A DNA stretch of 64,000 nt from Pseudomonadota bacterium (GCA_027624955.1 JAQBTG010000013.1:21700-85699); one strand, 5' to 3'. Shown: positions 39,661 through 48,608, counted from the first letter of the stretch. The notes: generated by a model not told the origin, from the sequence alone. Made by a program: numbers and translations.

Positions 39661-40896
39661 CTAGGTTACCGCGCCGCTATCGCCAATCTTGTAATCTTGC
39701 CATTCCTCGCTGCCGAGCACCGCGCTAAGCGCCTCGGCGGCGTCCCATATATCGACATAGCGCAGATAGAGCGACGCAAAGCCGAAGCGCATGACATCCG
39801 GTTGGCGGAAATCGCCGATGACGCCGCGCGCGATCAGTGCCTGGACCGCGCCAAATCCATTGACATAGGCATAGGAAACTTGGCCGCCGCGCGCGGCGGA
39901 ATCCTGCGGCGACAGCAGTTGCAGGCCATGGCCGGCGCAACTTGCCTCGATGCGCGCGATGAAAAGCTCGCTCAGCGCGACGGATTTTGCGCGCAGTGCC
40001 GCCATGCCGGCCTCGGCGAAAATATCCAGGCTGCTGTCCAATATGGCCAACGCGATAACCGGCGGTGTGCCCGAGAGCATGCGTGCGATGCCCGGCGCCG
40101 GGCGGAACCCAGCGGCGAACTCGAACGGCGCGGCATGGCCCATCCAGCCGCTGAGCGGCTGGCGGATAGCCGCCTGATGGCGCGCGGCGACAAAGATGTA
40201 TGCCGGCGCGCCGGGCCCGCCATTGAGGTATTTATAGCCGCAGCCGACAGCGAGGTCGGCTCCGGCGCCATTGAGGTCAAGCGGCACAGCGCCGGCGCTG
40301 TGGCTCAAATCCCATAAAGTGAGCGCGCCATGTGCCGCCGCGACGACGTTGATTGCCGCCATGTCATGGATGCGCCCGGTGCGGTAATTAACGTGGGTGA
40401 GCGACACTACCGCTGTATCGCCATCGATGGCGTCGATAATATCATCCGCCGGCACCAGGCGGCGCTCGACTCTGTCGCCGAGGAAATCGCCGACGCCTTC
40501 CGCGACGTAATTATCGGTTGGAAAATTGTCACAGTCAGTTAGCAATACACGTCTTTCGGGGCGGAGTGCGAATGCCGCCGCCAGCAATTTGAACAGATTG
40601 ACGGACGTAGAATCGCAGGCCACCACTTCGTCTTCCTTGGCGCCGATCAACTGCGCGATCTTGCCTCCCACCTTGAACGGCAACGCCATCCAGTCGGCTT
40701 CGTTCCAACTGCGAATGAGGCCGGTGCCCCATTGCTCACCGATAACGCGGGCCGCTCGTTCGACTGCCACCTCGGGCAGCGCGCCGAGTGAATTGCCGTC
40801 CAAATAAATCACCCCTTCAGGCAGAACGAAACGGCGGCGGAACGGCGCCATGGGATCGCGCGCGTCTAAGGCGATGCAGTCTTCTCTCGTCGTCAT
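39661..40896 (-). CDS. kynU: Kynureninase
   Basis: A 411-residue PLP enzyme that cleaves kynurenine to anthranilate and alanine. Key signs are IYLDGNSLGALP near residue 29, DLSHSAGAVPLDL and the cofactor lysine in GCGYKYLNGGPGAP. ATG 40896 is chosen because the family N-terminus (MTTREDCIALDARDP) starts there; the open frame 22 codons upstream runs into the shared promoter region. It is divergent from the tryptophan dioxygenase gene across 84 bases and convergent with the Rid gene. Its product anthranilate feeds the CoA ligase in the adjacent operon. Confidence 0.93.
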   Translation of the reverse strand: MTTREDCIALDARDPMAPFRRRFVLPEGVIYLDGNSLGALPEVAVERAARVIGEQWGTGLIRSWNEADWMALPFKVGGKIAQLIGAKEDEVVACDSTSVNLFKLLAAAFALRPERRVLLTDCDNFPTDNYVAEGVGDFLGDRVERRLVPADDIIDAIDGDTAVVSLTHVNYRTGRIHDMAAINVVAAAHGALTLWDLSHSAGAVPLDLNGAGADLAVGCGYKYLNGGPGAPAYIFVAARHQAAIRQPLSGWMGHAAPFEFAAGFRPAPGIARMLSGTPPVIALAILDSSLDIFAEAGMAALRAKSVALSELFIARIEASCAGHGLQLLSPQDSAARGGQVSYAYVNGFGAVQALIARGVIGDFRQPDVMRFGFASLYLRYVDIWDAAEALSAVLGSEEWQDYKIGDSGAVT

Positions 40897-40980
40897 TAGG
40901 CGATATTGCCTGTTGCTGAGGTCGAATGCACGGATTGCAGCGACGCCGCCGAAAGACCACAATCGTTGCCGGAGGTACGC
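40897..40980. promoter_or_regulatory. Divergent kynU-kynA control region
   Basis: This 84-base gap must hold the promoters of both kynU (minus) and the tryptophan dioxygenase gene (plus). GGAGG at 40971-40975 is the ribosome-binding site for the dioxygenase and fixes its GTG start. I see no convincing operator or -35/-10 pair by eye. Confidence 0.5.
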
Positions 40981-41823
40981 GTGACCACAGACGACAAATC
41001 AGGCGGATTGCCCGACGGCGCGGCAACGGAATTCACCGACGCGATGAGCTATGGCGATTATCTTGGCCTGGAGCGCCTGTTGGCCTGCCAGGAGCCGCGC
41101 TCAGAGCGTCACGATGAAATGCTGTTCATCGTCATTCACCAGGCGACGGAACTGTGGATGAAATTGGTGCTGCATGAATTGACCGCCGCTATGGCGCATA
41201 TTCGCGCCGGCGATTTGCCGCCGGCCTTCAAGATGCTGGCTCGAGTGTCGCGCATTCAAGCGCAGCTGATACAGTCGTGGGACGTGCTGTCTACCCTGAC
41301 GCCGGCCGATTACATGACCTTCCGCAGCGTGCTTGGCAACGCTTCGGGGTTTCAATCGCACCAATACCGCCTGATCGAATTTACCCTCGGCAACAAGAAT
41401 CCAGCGATGTTGATGCCGCATCGCCATGACGCGCATGTCCATAGCCTTCTCAGCGCCGCGCTGGACGCGCCGAGCCTTTATGAAGAAGCGATACTGCTGC
41501 TGGCGCGCCGTGGCCTCGGCATCGATGCCGGCCAGATGAAGCAGAATTGGCGCGACGTGCATGACCCCGACGATTCGGTGCGCGGTGCCTGGCTCACCGT
41601 TTACCGCGACACGGAATCCCATTGGGACCTCTACGAATTGGCCGAAAAACTGGTCGATCTCGAAGATCATTTTCAGCAATGGCGCTTCCATCATGTGAGC
41701 ACGGTGGAGCGCATCATCGGCCACAAACGTGGCACTGGCGGCACCAGCGGCGTGCCATATTTGCGCCGCGCTCTCGAAACGCGGTTCTTCCCCGAGCTAT
41801 GGGACATACGCACCGAGCTATAA
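40981..41823 (+). CDS. kynA: Tryptophan 2,3-dioxygenase
   Basis: A 280-residue heme dioxygenase that opens the indole ring of tryptophan to N-formylkynurenine. Family motifs are MSYGDYLGLERLL, FIVIHQATELWMKLVLHEL and the heme-histidine region HHVSTVERIIGHKRGTGGTSG at the C-terminus. The GTG start at 40981, five bases after GGAGG, gives the usual length; the ATG-like frame start at 40906 is rejected. It is divergent from kynU and 32 bases upstream of the dienelactone hydrolase fusion. No dedicated kynurenine formamidase is seen nearby. Confidence 0.93.
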   Translation: MTTDDKSGGLPDGAATEFTDAMSYGDYLGLERLLACQEPRSERHDEMLFIVIHQATELWMKLVLHELTAAMAHIRAGDLPPAFKMLARVSRIQAQLIQSWDVLSTLTPADYMTFRSVLGNASGFQSHQYRLIEFTLGNKNPAMLMPHRHDAHVHSLLSAALDAPSLYEEAILLLARRGLGIDAGQMKQNWRDVHDPDDSVRGAWLTVYRDTESHWDLYELAEKLVDLEDHFQQWRFHHVSTVERIIGHKRGTGGTSGVPYLRRALETRFFPELWDIRTEL

Positions 41824-41855
41824 CTGAAATTCTACCGCATCACGGAGACAAAAAA

Positions 41856-43100
41856 ATGAACGGAAAAATGATCGAAATCCCAACCGGCGACGGTGCGTCG
41901 ATGGGCGCCTATCTGGCGCTGCCCGAATCCGGCAGTGGCGCCGGGCTGGTGCTGCTGCAGGAGATATTCGGCATCAATCAATCCTTACGCGAGGTCGCCG
42001 ATCTGTTCGCCGAAGAAGGCTATGTCACCATCGTGCCCGATCTGTTCTGGCGTATCGAACCGGGCATCGACCTCGGTTATAGCGAAAGTGAATTCAGCAA
42101 AGCCATCGGCTTGATGGGCAAATTTGACCTCGACCAGGGCATCGAGGATATCGGCGCCACGCTCAAGGCCTTGCGCGCTAGAGACGAATGCACCGGCAAG
42201 ACCGGCTGTGTCGGGTTTTGCCTCGGCGGCAAGCTCGCCTATCTCACCGCCGCACGCCAGGATGTCGATGTGGCCGTGTCTTTCTATGGCGTCGGCATCG
42301 AAGGCTATTTGGCTGAGGCAGGAAATATTTCCTGCCTGTTGCAAATGCATTTCGCCGCGCTCGATCAGCATGTGCCGGAGGCGGCGGTGGCGGAAATCAG
42401 TGGCCGATTCGAAGGTCGCGACGATGTCGAAATCTATGTCTATCCCAATGTCGATCACGCCTTTTACAACCATGGCCGCCCGTCAGTTTATAACCGCCCC
42501 GCCTCGATGATGGCGCATTCACGCACGATCGCTGCGTTACACAAGGTGATGGGCCCGCATTTCAATTTGGAAGCCCTTTGGGACGAACATCTCAAATATG
42601 AATTCGCGACACGCGACACACCTGACACCCTGGCGACAATGGTGAGCGCGCCCTATGTCAACCACGTCCCGACCATGACGGGCGGCACAGGGGTTGAGGA
42701 ATTGGAACGTTTCTACTCAAATCATTTCATCCCGCAAATGCCGAAGGACACGCATTTTGTGCCGATCTCGCGCACCATCGGCGCCGACCGCGTGGTCGAC
42801 GAGATGATATTCTGCTTCACCCATGACGAGGAAATCGACTGGATGCTGCCAGGCATCCCGCCGACCGGCAAGAAGGTCGAGATACCGCTGGTCGCGGTGG
42901 TCAATTTCCGCGGCGGCAAGCTCTATCACGAGCATATTTATTGGGATCAAGCCTCGGTGTTGGTGCAGATCGGCAAACTCGATCCCGCCGGCCTGCCAAT
43001 CGCCGGAGTAGAAACGGCAAACAAAGTCATGGACAAATCCCTGCCCTCCAACTCTTTGATGGCGCGCTGGGCGGAAAGCGCGCCCAAGGTGGAATCCTAA
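41856..43100 (+). CDS. Dienelactone hydrolase fused to an NTF2/SnoaL-like domain
   Basis: A 414-residue two-domain protein. Residues 1-230 form an alpha/beta hydrolase of the dienelactone hydrolase family, with EIFGINQSLREVAD, the nucleophile cysteine in GFCLGGK and the catalytic histidine in NVDHAFYN. Residues about 240-400 resemble an NTF2/SnoaL fold (ERFYSNHFIPQMP, VDEMIFCFTHDEEIDWMLPGI, HEHIYWDQASVLVQIG). ATG 41856 lies behind ACGGAGACA. It directly follows kynA, so it may hydrolyse N-formylkynurenine or open a ring lactone in the aminobenzoyl-CoA route; neither is shown. Confidence 0.82.
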   Translation: MNGKMIEIPTGDGASMGAYLALPESGSGAGLVLLQEIFGINQSLREVADLFAEEGYVTIVPDLFWRIEPGIDLGYSESEFSKAIGLMGKFDLDQGIEDIGATLKALRARDECTGKTGCVGFCLGGKLAYLTAARQDVDVAVSFYGVGIEGYLAEAGNISCLLQMHFAALDQHVPEAAVAEISGRFEGRDDVEIYVYPNVDHAFYNHGRPSVYNRPASMMAHSRTIAALHKVMGPHFNLEALWDEHLKYEFATRDTPDTLATMVSAPYVNHVPTMTGGTGVEELERFYSNHFIPQMPKDTHFVPISRTIGADRVVDEMIFCFTHDEEIDWMLPGIPPTGKKVEIPLVAVVNFRGGKLYHEHIYWDQASVLVQIGKLDPAGLPIAGVETANKVMDKSLPSNSLMARWAESAPKVES

Positions 43101-43101
43101 G

Positions 43102-44046
43102 ATGGCGCAGAAAATAGCCTGCATCGGGGTCGGCAATCTCGGCCGCGCTTGGGCGGCGATATTTGCCCGCGCTGGGCATGAGGTGGCGCTTTATGACAGT
43201 CAGCTGGGCGCTCTCGAAGCGGCGTTGCCAGCGATTGAGAGTACGCTCGAATCGTTGGCGAGCGAAGGCCTCGTTGAGGCAAAAGAGGATGTCATGCGGC
43301 GCATCCGGATATGCGATTCGCTCGCTGATGCGCTCCAAGGCGTCGACTATGTCCAAGAGAGCGTGATTGAGGAAGTCGAGACCAAGCGTGCGGTTTTTCG
43401 CGAACTCGACCGCGCGGCGCCGCCCGGCGCAATCATCGCCAGCTCGGTATCGTCGATCCCGCCTTCCGAATTCATGGCCAATCTCGCCGGTGGCGCGCGT
43501 TGCATCGTTGCCCATCCGGTCAATCCACCGCATCTCATTCCGGTGGTAGAAGTGATGCTCGGTCCAGCGACCAGCGAGGAAACCTTCGAAGCCTGCTGCA
43601 CACTCCTGAGCGGTATTGGCCAGGTGCCGGTGCGGCTCAATAAGGAAATTTTCGGCTATGTGCTAAACCGCCTGCAATTCGCGCTCATCAACGAGGCGCT
43701 GCATCTGGTCGATGGCGGCTATGTCTCGGCCGAGGATGTCGACAGCATCGTCAAATACGGCCTCGGCCGGCGCTGGGCGTTCATGGGGCCGTTCGAGACC
43801 AATCATCTCAATGCGACCGGCGGCATCGCCGAGTATTACGAAAAATTTCAAGGTGCCATCGGCGGCATCATCGGCGACCTACACCGCGAGCCACACCCGT
43901 TGAACCCGGAGCTGATCGCCCGCTTGGCGGTCGAGATGGAGCACACCACGCCGGTGGCAGAGGTGCCGGCCCGCCAGAAATGGCGCGACCGCCAACTGAT
44001 GGGTCTGACCCGGCATTTCGGCGATATGCGCCCGGCGCCCGATTAG
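43102..44046 (+). CDS. 3-hydroxyacyl-CoA dehydrogenase family protein (CRYL1/lambda-crystallin-like)
   Basis: A 314-residue NAD-dependent dehydrogenase. The nucleotide-binding site is IACIGVGNLGRAWA (residues 5-18), the active-site histidine lies in IVAHPVNPPHLIPVVEV and the C-terminal domain begins KEIFGYVLNRLQFALINEA. The HPVNPPHLIPVVEV pattern and ETNHLNATGG resemble L-gulonate 3-dehydrogenase/lambda-crystallin as well as bacterial hydroxyacyl-CoA dehydrogenases. Beginning two bases after the hydrolase fusion, it is likely co-transcribed with kynA. In this context oxidation of a hydroxyacyl-CoA in the anthranilate route is the best guess. Confidence 0.86.
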   Translation: MAQKIACIGVGNLGRAWAAIFARAGHEVALYDSQLGALEAALPAIESTLESLASEGLVEAKEDVMRRIRICDSLADALQGVDYVQESVIEEVETKRAVFRELDRAAPPGAIIASSVSSIPPSEFMANLAGGARCIVAHPVNPPHLIPVVEVMLGPATSEETFEACCTLLSGIGQVPVRLNKEIFGYVLNRLQFALINEALHLVDGGYVSAEDVDSIVKYGLGRRWAFMGPFETNHLNATGGIAEYYEKFQGAIGGIIGDLHREPHPLNPELIARLAVEMEHTTPVAEVPARQKWRDRQLMGLTRHFGDMRPAPD

Positions 44047-44127
44047 CGCATGCGGAGTTGTGTGCACTTTCCAAGCGTCTTATTTTGAGCGATTCTTAAA
44101 TGACTGAAATTGATGACGGAATTCGCT

Positions 44128-45309
44128 ATGTCCCGGCGCATTCATCTTGATGCTGTTGGTGGCGTCGCCGGCGATATGTTCGTCGCCGCTTTGCTCGACG
44201 CCCATCCCAGCGAAGCAGACGGCGCGCTGGCGGCTATCCGTGCCGCCGGCCTGCCACAATTGATCGATCTCCGCGTCCTGGCGCACCATGATCACACGCT
44301 TAACGGAACACGCTTTGACGTCGCACTGCCGGCCGAAGATGGCGGCGAGCAACACACGCATTTCCGCGCGCTTCGCACCCGCCTCAGCGCAGCCGAATTG
44401 CCGGACGGCACGCGCGATCGGGCGCAAGATATTTTCGCTCGCCTCGCTGTGGCCGAAGGCGCAGTGCATGGCGTCGACCCGGAAGATGTAGCGTTTCACG
44501 AGGTCGGCGCCTGGGATTCGATCGCCGATATCGTTGGCGCCGCGCATCTCATCAACCAACGCGGAGACGCGCGCTGGTCGGTTTCCTCTCTGCCGATGGG
44601 TGCGGGCCGCGTGAACAGCGCGCATGGCGAATTGCCGCTGCCGGCGCCCGCCGTGGTCGAGCTTCTAAAGGGCTTCACCCTGCATGACGATGGCCGCAAA
44701 GGTGAGCGCATCACGCCAACCGGCGCCGCCATTCTTGCCCATCTCGGCCCGGAACAGGGCGGCGTGCACCCACCGGAGCGCCTGGCCGGAAGCGGCATCG
44801 GCTTTGGCACCAAGGACTTTCCCGGCATCAGTAACGTCTTGCGCGTGCTAGAATTCGAAAGCACCGGCGGATCGATCGCCGAGGATCAAGTGGTGGTGTT
44901 GCGCTTCGAAATCGACGACCAAAGCCCAGAAGACCTGGCCGCTGGGCTGGACAATTTGCGCGCACTCGATGGCGTGCTCGATGTTGTGCACATGCCGGTG
45001 TTCGGCAAGAAGGGACGGATCGCGGCACAGATCCAACTGCTTGCCCGCCCCGATGCGCGCGAGGCGGTGACCGCCGCGTGTTTCAATGAGACAACAACGC
45101 TCGGCCTGCGCTGGGAAGTCAGCCGGCGTGCCGTGCTGGCGCGCGAACTTGTGCGTGGCGTGAAGCTAGTGACACGCCCCACCGGGGTGGCAACTGCGAA
45201 AATGGAAATCAATCAAGTGGCGGCGGGCGATGGCGGACATGCTGGGCGCATGGCGCGGAGGCGCGCCGCCGAAGACGCCGCACTGCAGCGGAAGGAACGA
45301 GATGACTGA
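44128..45309 (+). CDS. larC: Nickel-pincer cofactor biosynthesis protein LarC (nickel insertase)
   Basis: A 393-residue LarC, the CTP-dependent cyclometallase that inserts nickel into the pincer nucleotide made by LarB and LarE. The family N-terminus is IHLDAVGGVAGDMFVAALLD and FHEVGAWDSIADIVGA follows near residue 120. In Lactobacillus LarC is made by a programmed frameshift; here it is one unbroken frame. ATG 44128 has ACGGA upstream, while ATG 44113 has no ribosome-binding site. It overlaps larE by eight bases, giving larC-larE-larB. Confidence 0.9.
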   Translation: MSRRIHLDAVGGVAGDMFVAALLDAHPSEADGALAAIRAAGLPQLIDLRVLAHHDHTLNGTRFDVALPAEDGGEQHTHFRALRTRLSAAELPDGTRDRAQDIFARLAVAEGAVHGVDPEDVAFHEVGAWDSIADIVGAAHLINQRGDARWSVSSLPMGAGRVNSAHGELPLPAPAVVELLKGFTLHDDGRKGERITPTGAAILAHLGPEQGGVHPPERLAGSGIGFGTKDFPGISNVLRVLEFESTGGSIAEDQVVVLRFEIDDQSPEDLAAGLDNLRALDGVLDVVHMPVFGKKGRIAAQIQLLARPDAREAVTAACFNETTTLGLRWEVSRRAVLARELVRGVKLVTRPTGVATAKMEINQVAAGDGGHAGRMARRRAAEDAALQRKERDD

Positions 45310-46123
45310 GCCCCTTTTGCCCGAATTATCGGTGTTGCGCGAGGTGCTCAGCGATTTCACCCACGCAGCAATTGCCGTCAGCGGCGGCGTCGATAGCATG
45401 ACGCTGGCTATTATTGCCGGACGCCTGGCGGGCCAGAACTTTGAGATGTTCCATGCGCTCTCGCCGGCCGTCCCAGGCGATGCCACGGCGCGGGTCCACC
45501 ACTATGCCGCGCAGGAAGGGTGGCGCTTGCGTGAATTCAACGCCGGCGAATTCGACGACCCGAATTACCGCGCCAATCCGGTCAACCGCTGCTTCTATTG
45601 CAAAACCAATCTCTATGACGGCATCGCCGCCGTGACCGAGCATAGCGTGCTGTCGGGCACCAATCTCGACGATCTTGGCGATTACCGCCCCGGGCTGGAA
45701 GCCGCGCTGCGCCGGGGTGTGCGCCATCCCTTTGTCGAGGCGGGCATCGACAAAGCCACGGTGCGCGCCATCGCGCGCCATTTAGAACTCGACGATCTGG
45801 CCGAACTGCCGGCGGCGCCGTGCCTTTCCAGCCGGATCGAAACCGGATTGCGCATCGAGAGCGATTTACTAACTTTAATTGACGCGGTGGAGAAATTCGT
45901 CTCCCGCCGTCTCGGCGCGCACACGGTGCGTTGTCGCATCCGCAAGAAGGAAGTGGTGATCGAGCTTGATGCGCCCGGCCTCGAGATCCTCAGCGAAACC
46001 GGCGCGGGCGATCTGCGTACCGTCATCACCGCCATGCTCGAGGCGGAGGGAATCGATAAACCGCTGGACTTCCAAGCCTACCGCATGGGCTCAGCCTTTC
46101 TTCGGCCAATGGCGAATGGTTGA
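45302..46123 (+). CDS. larE: ATP-dependent sacrificial sulfur transferase LarE
   Basis: A 273-residue PP-loop protein. AIAVSGGVDSMTLA (near residue 23) is the ATP pyrophosphatase loop, CFYCKTNLY follows, and the sequence PAAPCLSSRI keeps the cysteine that in the Lactobacillus enzyme gives up its sulfur to the nicotinate-derived dicarboxylate. No further clustered cysteines typical of the iron-sulfur LarE type are seen, so it is probably the sacrificial type. ATG 45302 overlaps the larC stop by eight bases; the upstream open frame lies inside larC. Confidence 0.9.
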   Translation: MTEPLLPELSVLREVLSDFTHAAIAVSGGVDSMTLAIIAGRLAGQNFEMFHALSPAVPGDATARVHHYAAQEGWRLREFNAGEFDDPNYRANPVNRCFYCKTNLYDGIAAVTEHSVLSGTNLDDLGDYRPGLEAALRRGVRHPFVEAGIDKATVRAIARHLELDDLAELPAAPCLSSRIETGLRIESDLLTLIDAVEKFVSRRLGAHTVRCRIRKKEVVIELDAPGLEILSETGAGDLRTVITAMLEAEGIDKPLDFQAYRMGSAFLRPMANG

Positions 46124-46769
46124 GCGCGACATCAAACTGGACGTTGAGAGGCGCGAACGCCTCGGCTTTGACGAAGCCATCCTTTGTGCCGGCAAATCAG
46201 ACGAACATTTGACCGCCATTCTCGAGCAGGCCGGCGATGACAGCCTGTTGCTGACGCGTCTCGATGCGGCGGCGCTGAAATCCCTACCGCCGGCGTTGGC
46301 TGCGCGGATCGATTATGAGCCGCTGTCGCGCACGGGCATTTTCGGCAGCGTGGCGGCGCCTACCGGCAAATTGGAGACGGCCATTGTCACCGCCGGCACT
46401 TCCGATGTGCGGGTCAGCCGCGAGGCAGCGCGCACCCTCGCCTATTACGGCACGCCTTGTCTCGAAATCAACGATGTCGGTGTCGCCGGGTTGTGGCGCC
46501 TGATGGAGCGTATCGACGAAATCAAACGCCACCGCATCGTGATCGCCGTCGCCGGGCTCGATGCCGCGCTGCCGAGCGTCATCGGTGGATTGGTGCCGGG
46601 CCTGGTGATCGCGGTGCCGACCTCAACCGGCTACGGCGTGGCGCGCGGCGGCGAGACCGCCTTGTTCTCGTCCCTGGTGAGCTGTGCTCCTGGCGTGGTG
46701 GTGGTCAATATCGACAATGGCTACGGCGCCGCATGCGCCGCGCTGCGGGCGCTCTGCGGCGGCGGTTAA
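46116..46769 (+). CDS. larB: Nickel-pincer cofactor biosynthesis protein LarB (nicotinate adenine dinucleotide carboxylase)
   Basis: A 217-residue LarB, which carboxylates and hydrolyses nicotinate adenine dinucleotide as the first step of the pincer cofactor. The C-terminal two thirds is a PurE-like domain: AIVTAGTSDVRVSREAA, VAVAGLDAALPSVIGGL and VPTSTGYGVARGGETAL. ATG 46116 overlaps larE by eight bases. The order larC-larE-larB lacks larA, so the enzyme that uses the cofactor must be elsewhere. Confidence 0.9.
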   Translation: MVERDIKLDVERRERLGFDEAILCAGKSDEHLTAILEQAGDDSLLLTRLDAAALKSLPPALAARIDYEPLSRTGIFGSVAAPTGKLETAIVTAGTSDVRVSREAARTLAYYGTPCLEINDVGVAGLWRLMERIDEIKRHRIVIAVAGLDAALPSVIGGLVPGLVIAVPTSTGYGVARGGETALFSSLVSCAPGVVVVNIDNGYGAACAALRALCGGG

Positions 46770-46773
46770 CCCG

Positions 46774-48504
46774 CTACAGCGGCGTCCGCGCGCCGCTTGG
46801 TTTGCCGGCCAAAATATCCATATCGCAACCTTTGTCAGCCTGCTGAACATGGGCGAGATGCAGGGCGAGCCAGCCACGCTCGGCGCCGGGATGGGGCGCG
46901 GGCGGAGTCCAGGCGGCGCGGCGTGTTGCCAATTCTTCGTCCGACACCAAGACATCCAGACTGCGGGCGGCGACATCCAAACGGATGCGGTCGCCGTTTT
47001 GTACTAGCGCCAGCGGGCCGCCGATCGCCGCTTCGGGGCAAAGGTGGAGGACGATAGCGCCAAACGCGGTGCCACTCATGCGAGCGTCGGAAATGCGCAG
47101 CATGTCCTTGACCCCGGCCGCGGCGAGTTTTTTCGGGATCGGGATGTATCCGGCTTCGGGCATGCCGGGGGCGCCGATTGGCCCGGCATTGCGTAGCACC
47201 AGCACATCCTCCGGCGTCACGTCGAGCGCTGGATCGTCGATACGCGCGGCCATATCGTCGAGCGAATCGAACACCACGGCGCGGCCTTCATGGCTGAGCA
47301 GCGCCTGCGTCGCCGCCGAATGTTTGATGATCGCCCCGCCCGGCGCTAGATTGCCGCCAAGAACGGCGATGCCGCCCTCGGCATGAAGCGGATTATCGCG
47401 CGGGCGCACGACCTCCTGCGGCCAGGGTGGTGCGGCGGCATCGAGCTCTTCGCCGAGGCTGCGGCCAGTCACGGTCATGCAGTCGAGATCAAGAAGCGGC
47501 GCCAATTCGCGCAACAGCGGCGCGAGACCACCAGCCTTCTGCAAATCCTCCATGTAATGCGCGCCGGATGGTTTGAGATCGACCAAAACCGGCGTCTCAC
47601 GGCCCATACGATCGAGCGCAGCATAGTCAATTTCAATGCCGAGCCGGCCGGCGAGCGCCGCAAGGTGGATAACGCCATTGGTCGAGCCGCCGATTGCGAG
47701 GAGAACCCGGAAGGCGTTGCTGAGCGACGCGGGGGTGATAATCTCGCTGGGCCGCGGGCCGCCGTTTTCGATCATCCGGACGGCCGCGGCGCCGCTTTCG
47801 CTGGCATTGCGCAAACGATCGGAATGGACCGCCGGAATCGCCGCGCCGCCCGGCAGCATCATGCCGAGTGCCTCGGTAACGCAGGCCATGGTGCTGGCTG
47901 TGCCCATCACCATGCAGGTGCCCGACGTCGGCATCAGCCGCCCGGAAATTTCTTCGATCTCCGCTGCATCGACTCGCCCGCCGCGATGCTCGCCCCAGAG
48001 ACGCCGGCAATCGGTGCAAGCGCCGAGCCGCTCTCCCCGGTGGCTGCCGGTCATCATCGGGCCGGTGACGAGCATAATCGCCGGTACATCGGCGCTAGCC
48101 GCCGCCATCAGTTGCGCCGGAACAGTCTTGTCACAGCCGCCGATCAGGACCACGGCATCGACCGGATGCGCGCGGATCATTTCCTCAGTGTCAATCGCCA
48201 TCAGATTGCGGAACAGCATGCTGGTTGGGTTGAGGAACGGCTCCCCCAGCGAAATGGTTGGGAAATCGAGCGGCAGGCCGCCGGCGGCGGTGACACCGCG
48301 CTTCACGGCCTCAACAAGCTGCGGCACCGTGCCGTGGCAACTGACCATGCCGCTCGCGGTGTTGGCGATGCCGACCACTGGGCGCTCCAGCTCGTCGTCG
48401 CTATAGCCCATCGATTTGGCGAAGGATTTGCGCAAAAAATAGGAAAAGCCGGCATCGCCATAGCTGGTCAGCGAGCCGCGCAGGCCGTCAGATTTCTTTT
48501 TCAT
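46774..48504 (-). CDS. IlvD/Edd family dehydratase (sugar-acid dehydratase type)
   Basis: A 576-residue iron-sulfur dehydratase. Likely cluster cysteines are in MVSCHG (near residue 56), GGCDKTVP (near 124) and ACTDCRRLW (near 163), and the C-terminal half contains GGSTNGVIHLAALAGR and DARMSGTAFG. The short N-terminus and the CTDCRRLW segment resemble L-arabonate/sugar-acid dehydratases more than the branched-chain enzyme IlvD. Together with the divergent SMP-30 lactonase it would turn a sugar lactone into a 2-keto-3-deoxy acid. The sugar is unknown. Confidence 0.85.
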   Translation of the reverse strand: MKKKSDGLRGSLTSYGDAGFSYFLRKSFAKSMGYSDDELERPVVGIANTASGMVSCHGTVPQLVEAVKRGVTAAGGLPLDFPTISLGEPFLNPTSMLFRNLMAIDTEEMIRAHPVDAVVLIGGCDKTVPAQLMAAASADVPAIMLVTGPMMTGSHRGERLGACTDCRRLWGEHRGGRVDAAEIEEISGRLMPTSGTCMVMGTASTMACVTEALGMMLPGGAAIPAVHSDRLRNASESGAAAVRMIENGGPRPSEIITPASLSNAFRVLLAIGGSTNGVIHLAALAGRLGIEIDYAALDRMGRETPVLVDLKPSGAHYMEDLQKAGGLAPLLRELAPLLDLDCMTVTGRSLGEELDAAAPPWPQEVVRPRDNPLHAEGGIAVLGGNLAPGGAIIKHSAATQALLSHEGRAVVFDSLDDMAARIDDPALDVTPEDVLVLRNAGPIGAPGMPEAGYIPIPKKLAAAGVKDMLRISDARMSGTAFGAIVLHLCPEAAIGGPLALVQNGDRIRLDVAARSLDVLVSDEELATRRAAWTPPAPHPGAERGWLALHLAHVQQADKGCDMDILAGKPSGARTPL

Positions 48505-48533
48505 TAATCCCCCGTATGGGACAGCCGCGCGCG

Positions 48534-48562
48534 TTGACGCGGCCCGTGTTTGCCCCGATTAT
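48534..48562 (+). promoter_or_regulatory. Candidate promoter of the SMP-30 gene
   Basis: TTGACG (48534-48539), a 17-base spacer and GATTAT (48557-48562) resemble a sigma-70 promoter in the 104-base gap between the divergent dehydratase and SMP-30 genes. Read by eye only, and the -10 box is weak. Confidence 0.35.
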
Positions 48563-48608
48563 CTCGCCCCGTCACGTGGCGGGAGAAACACTAGTCCGAG
48601 GGACGACA

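Noticed and set aside
41622..41855. N-terminal extension of the dienelactone hydrolase fusion
   Set aside because: It overlaps the end of tryptophan dioxygenase in another frame, and the ATG at 41856 has a ribosome-binding site and fits the hydrolase fold start.
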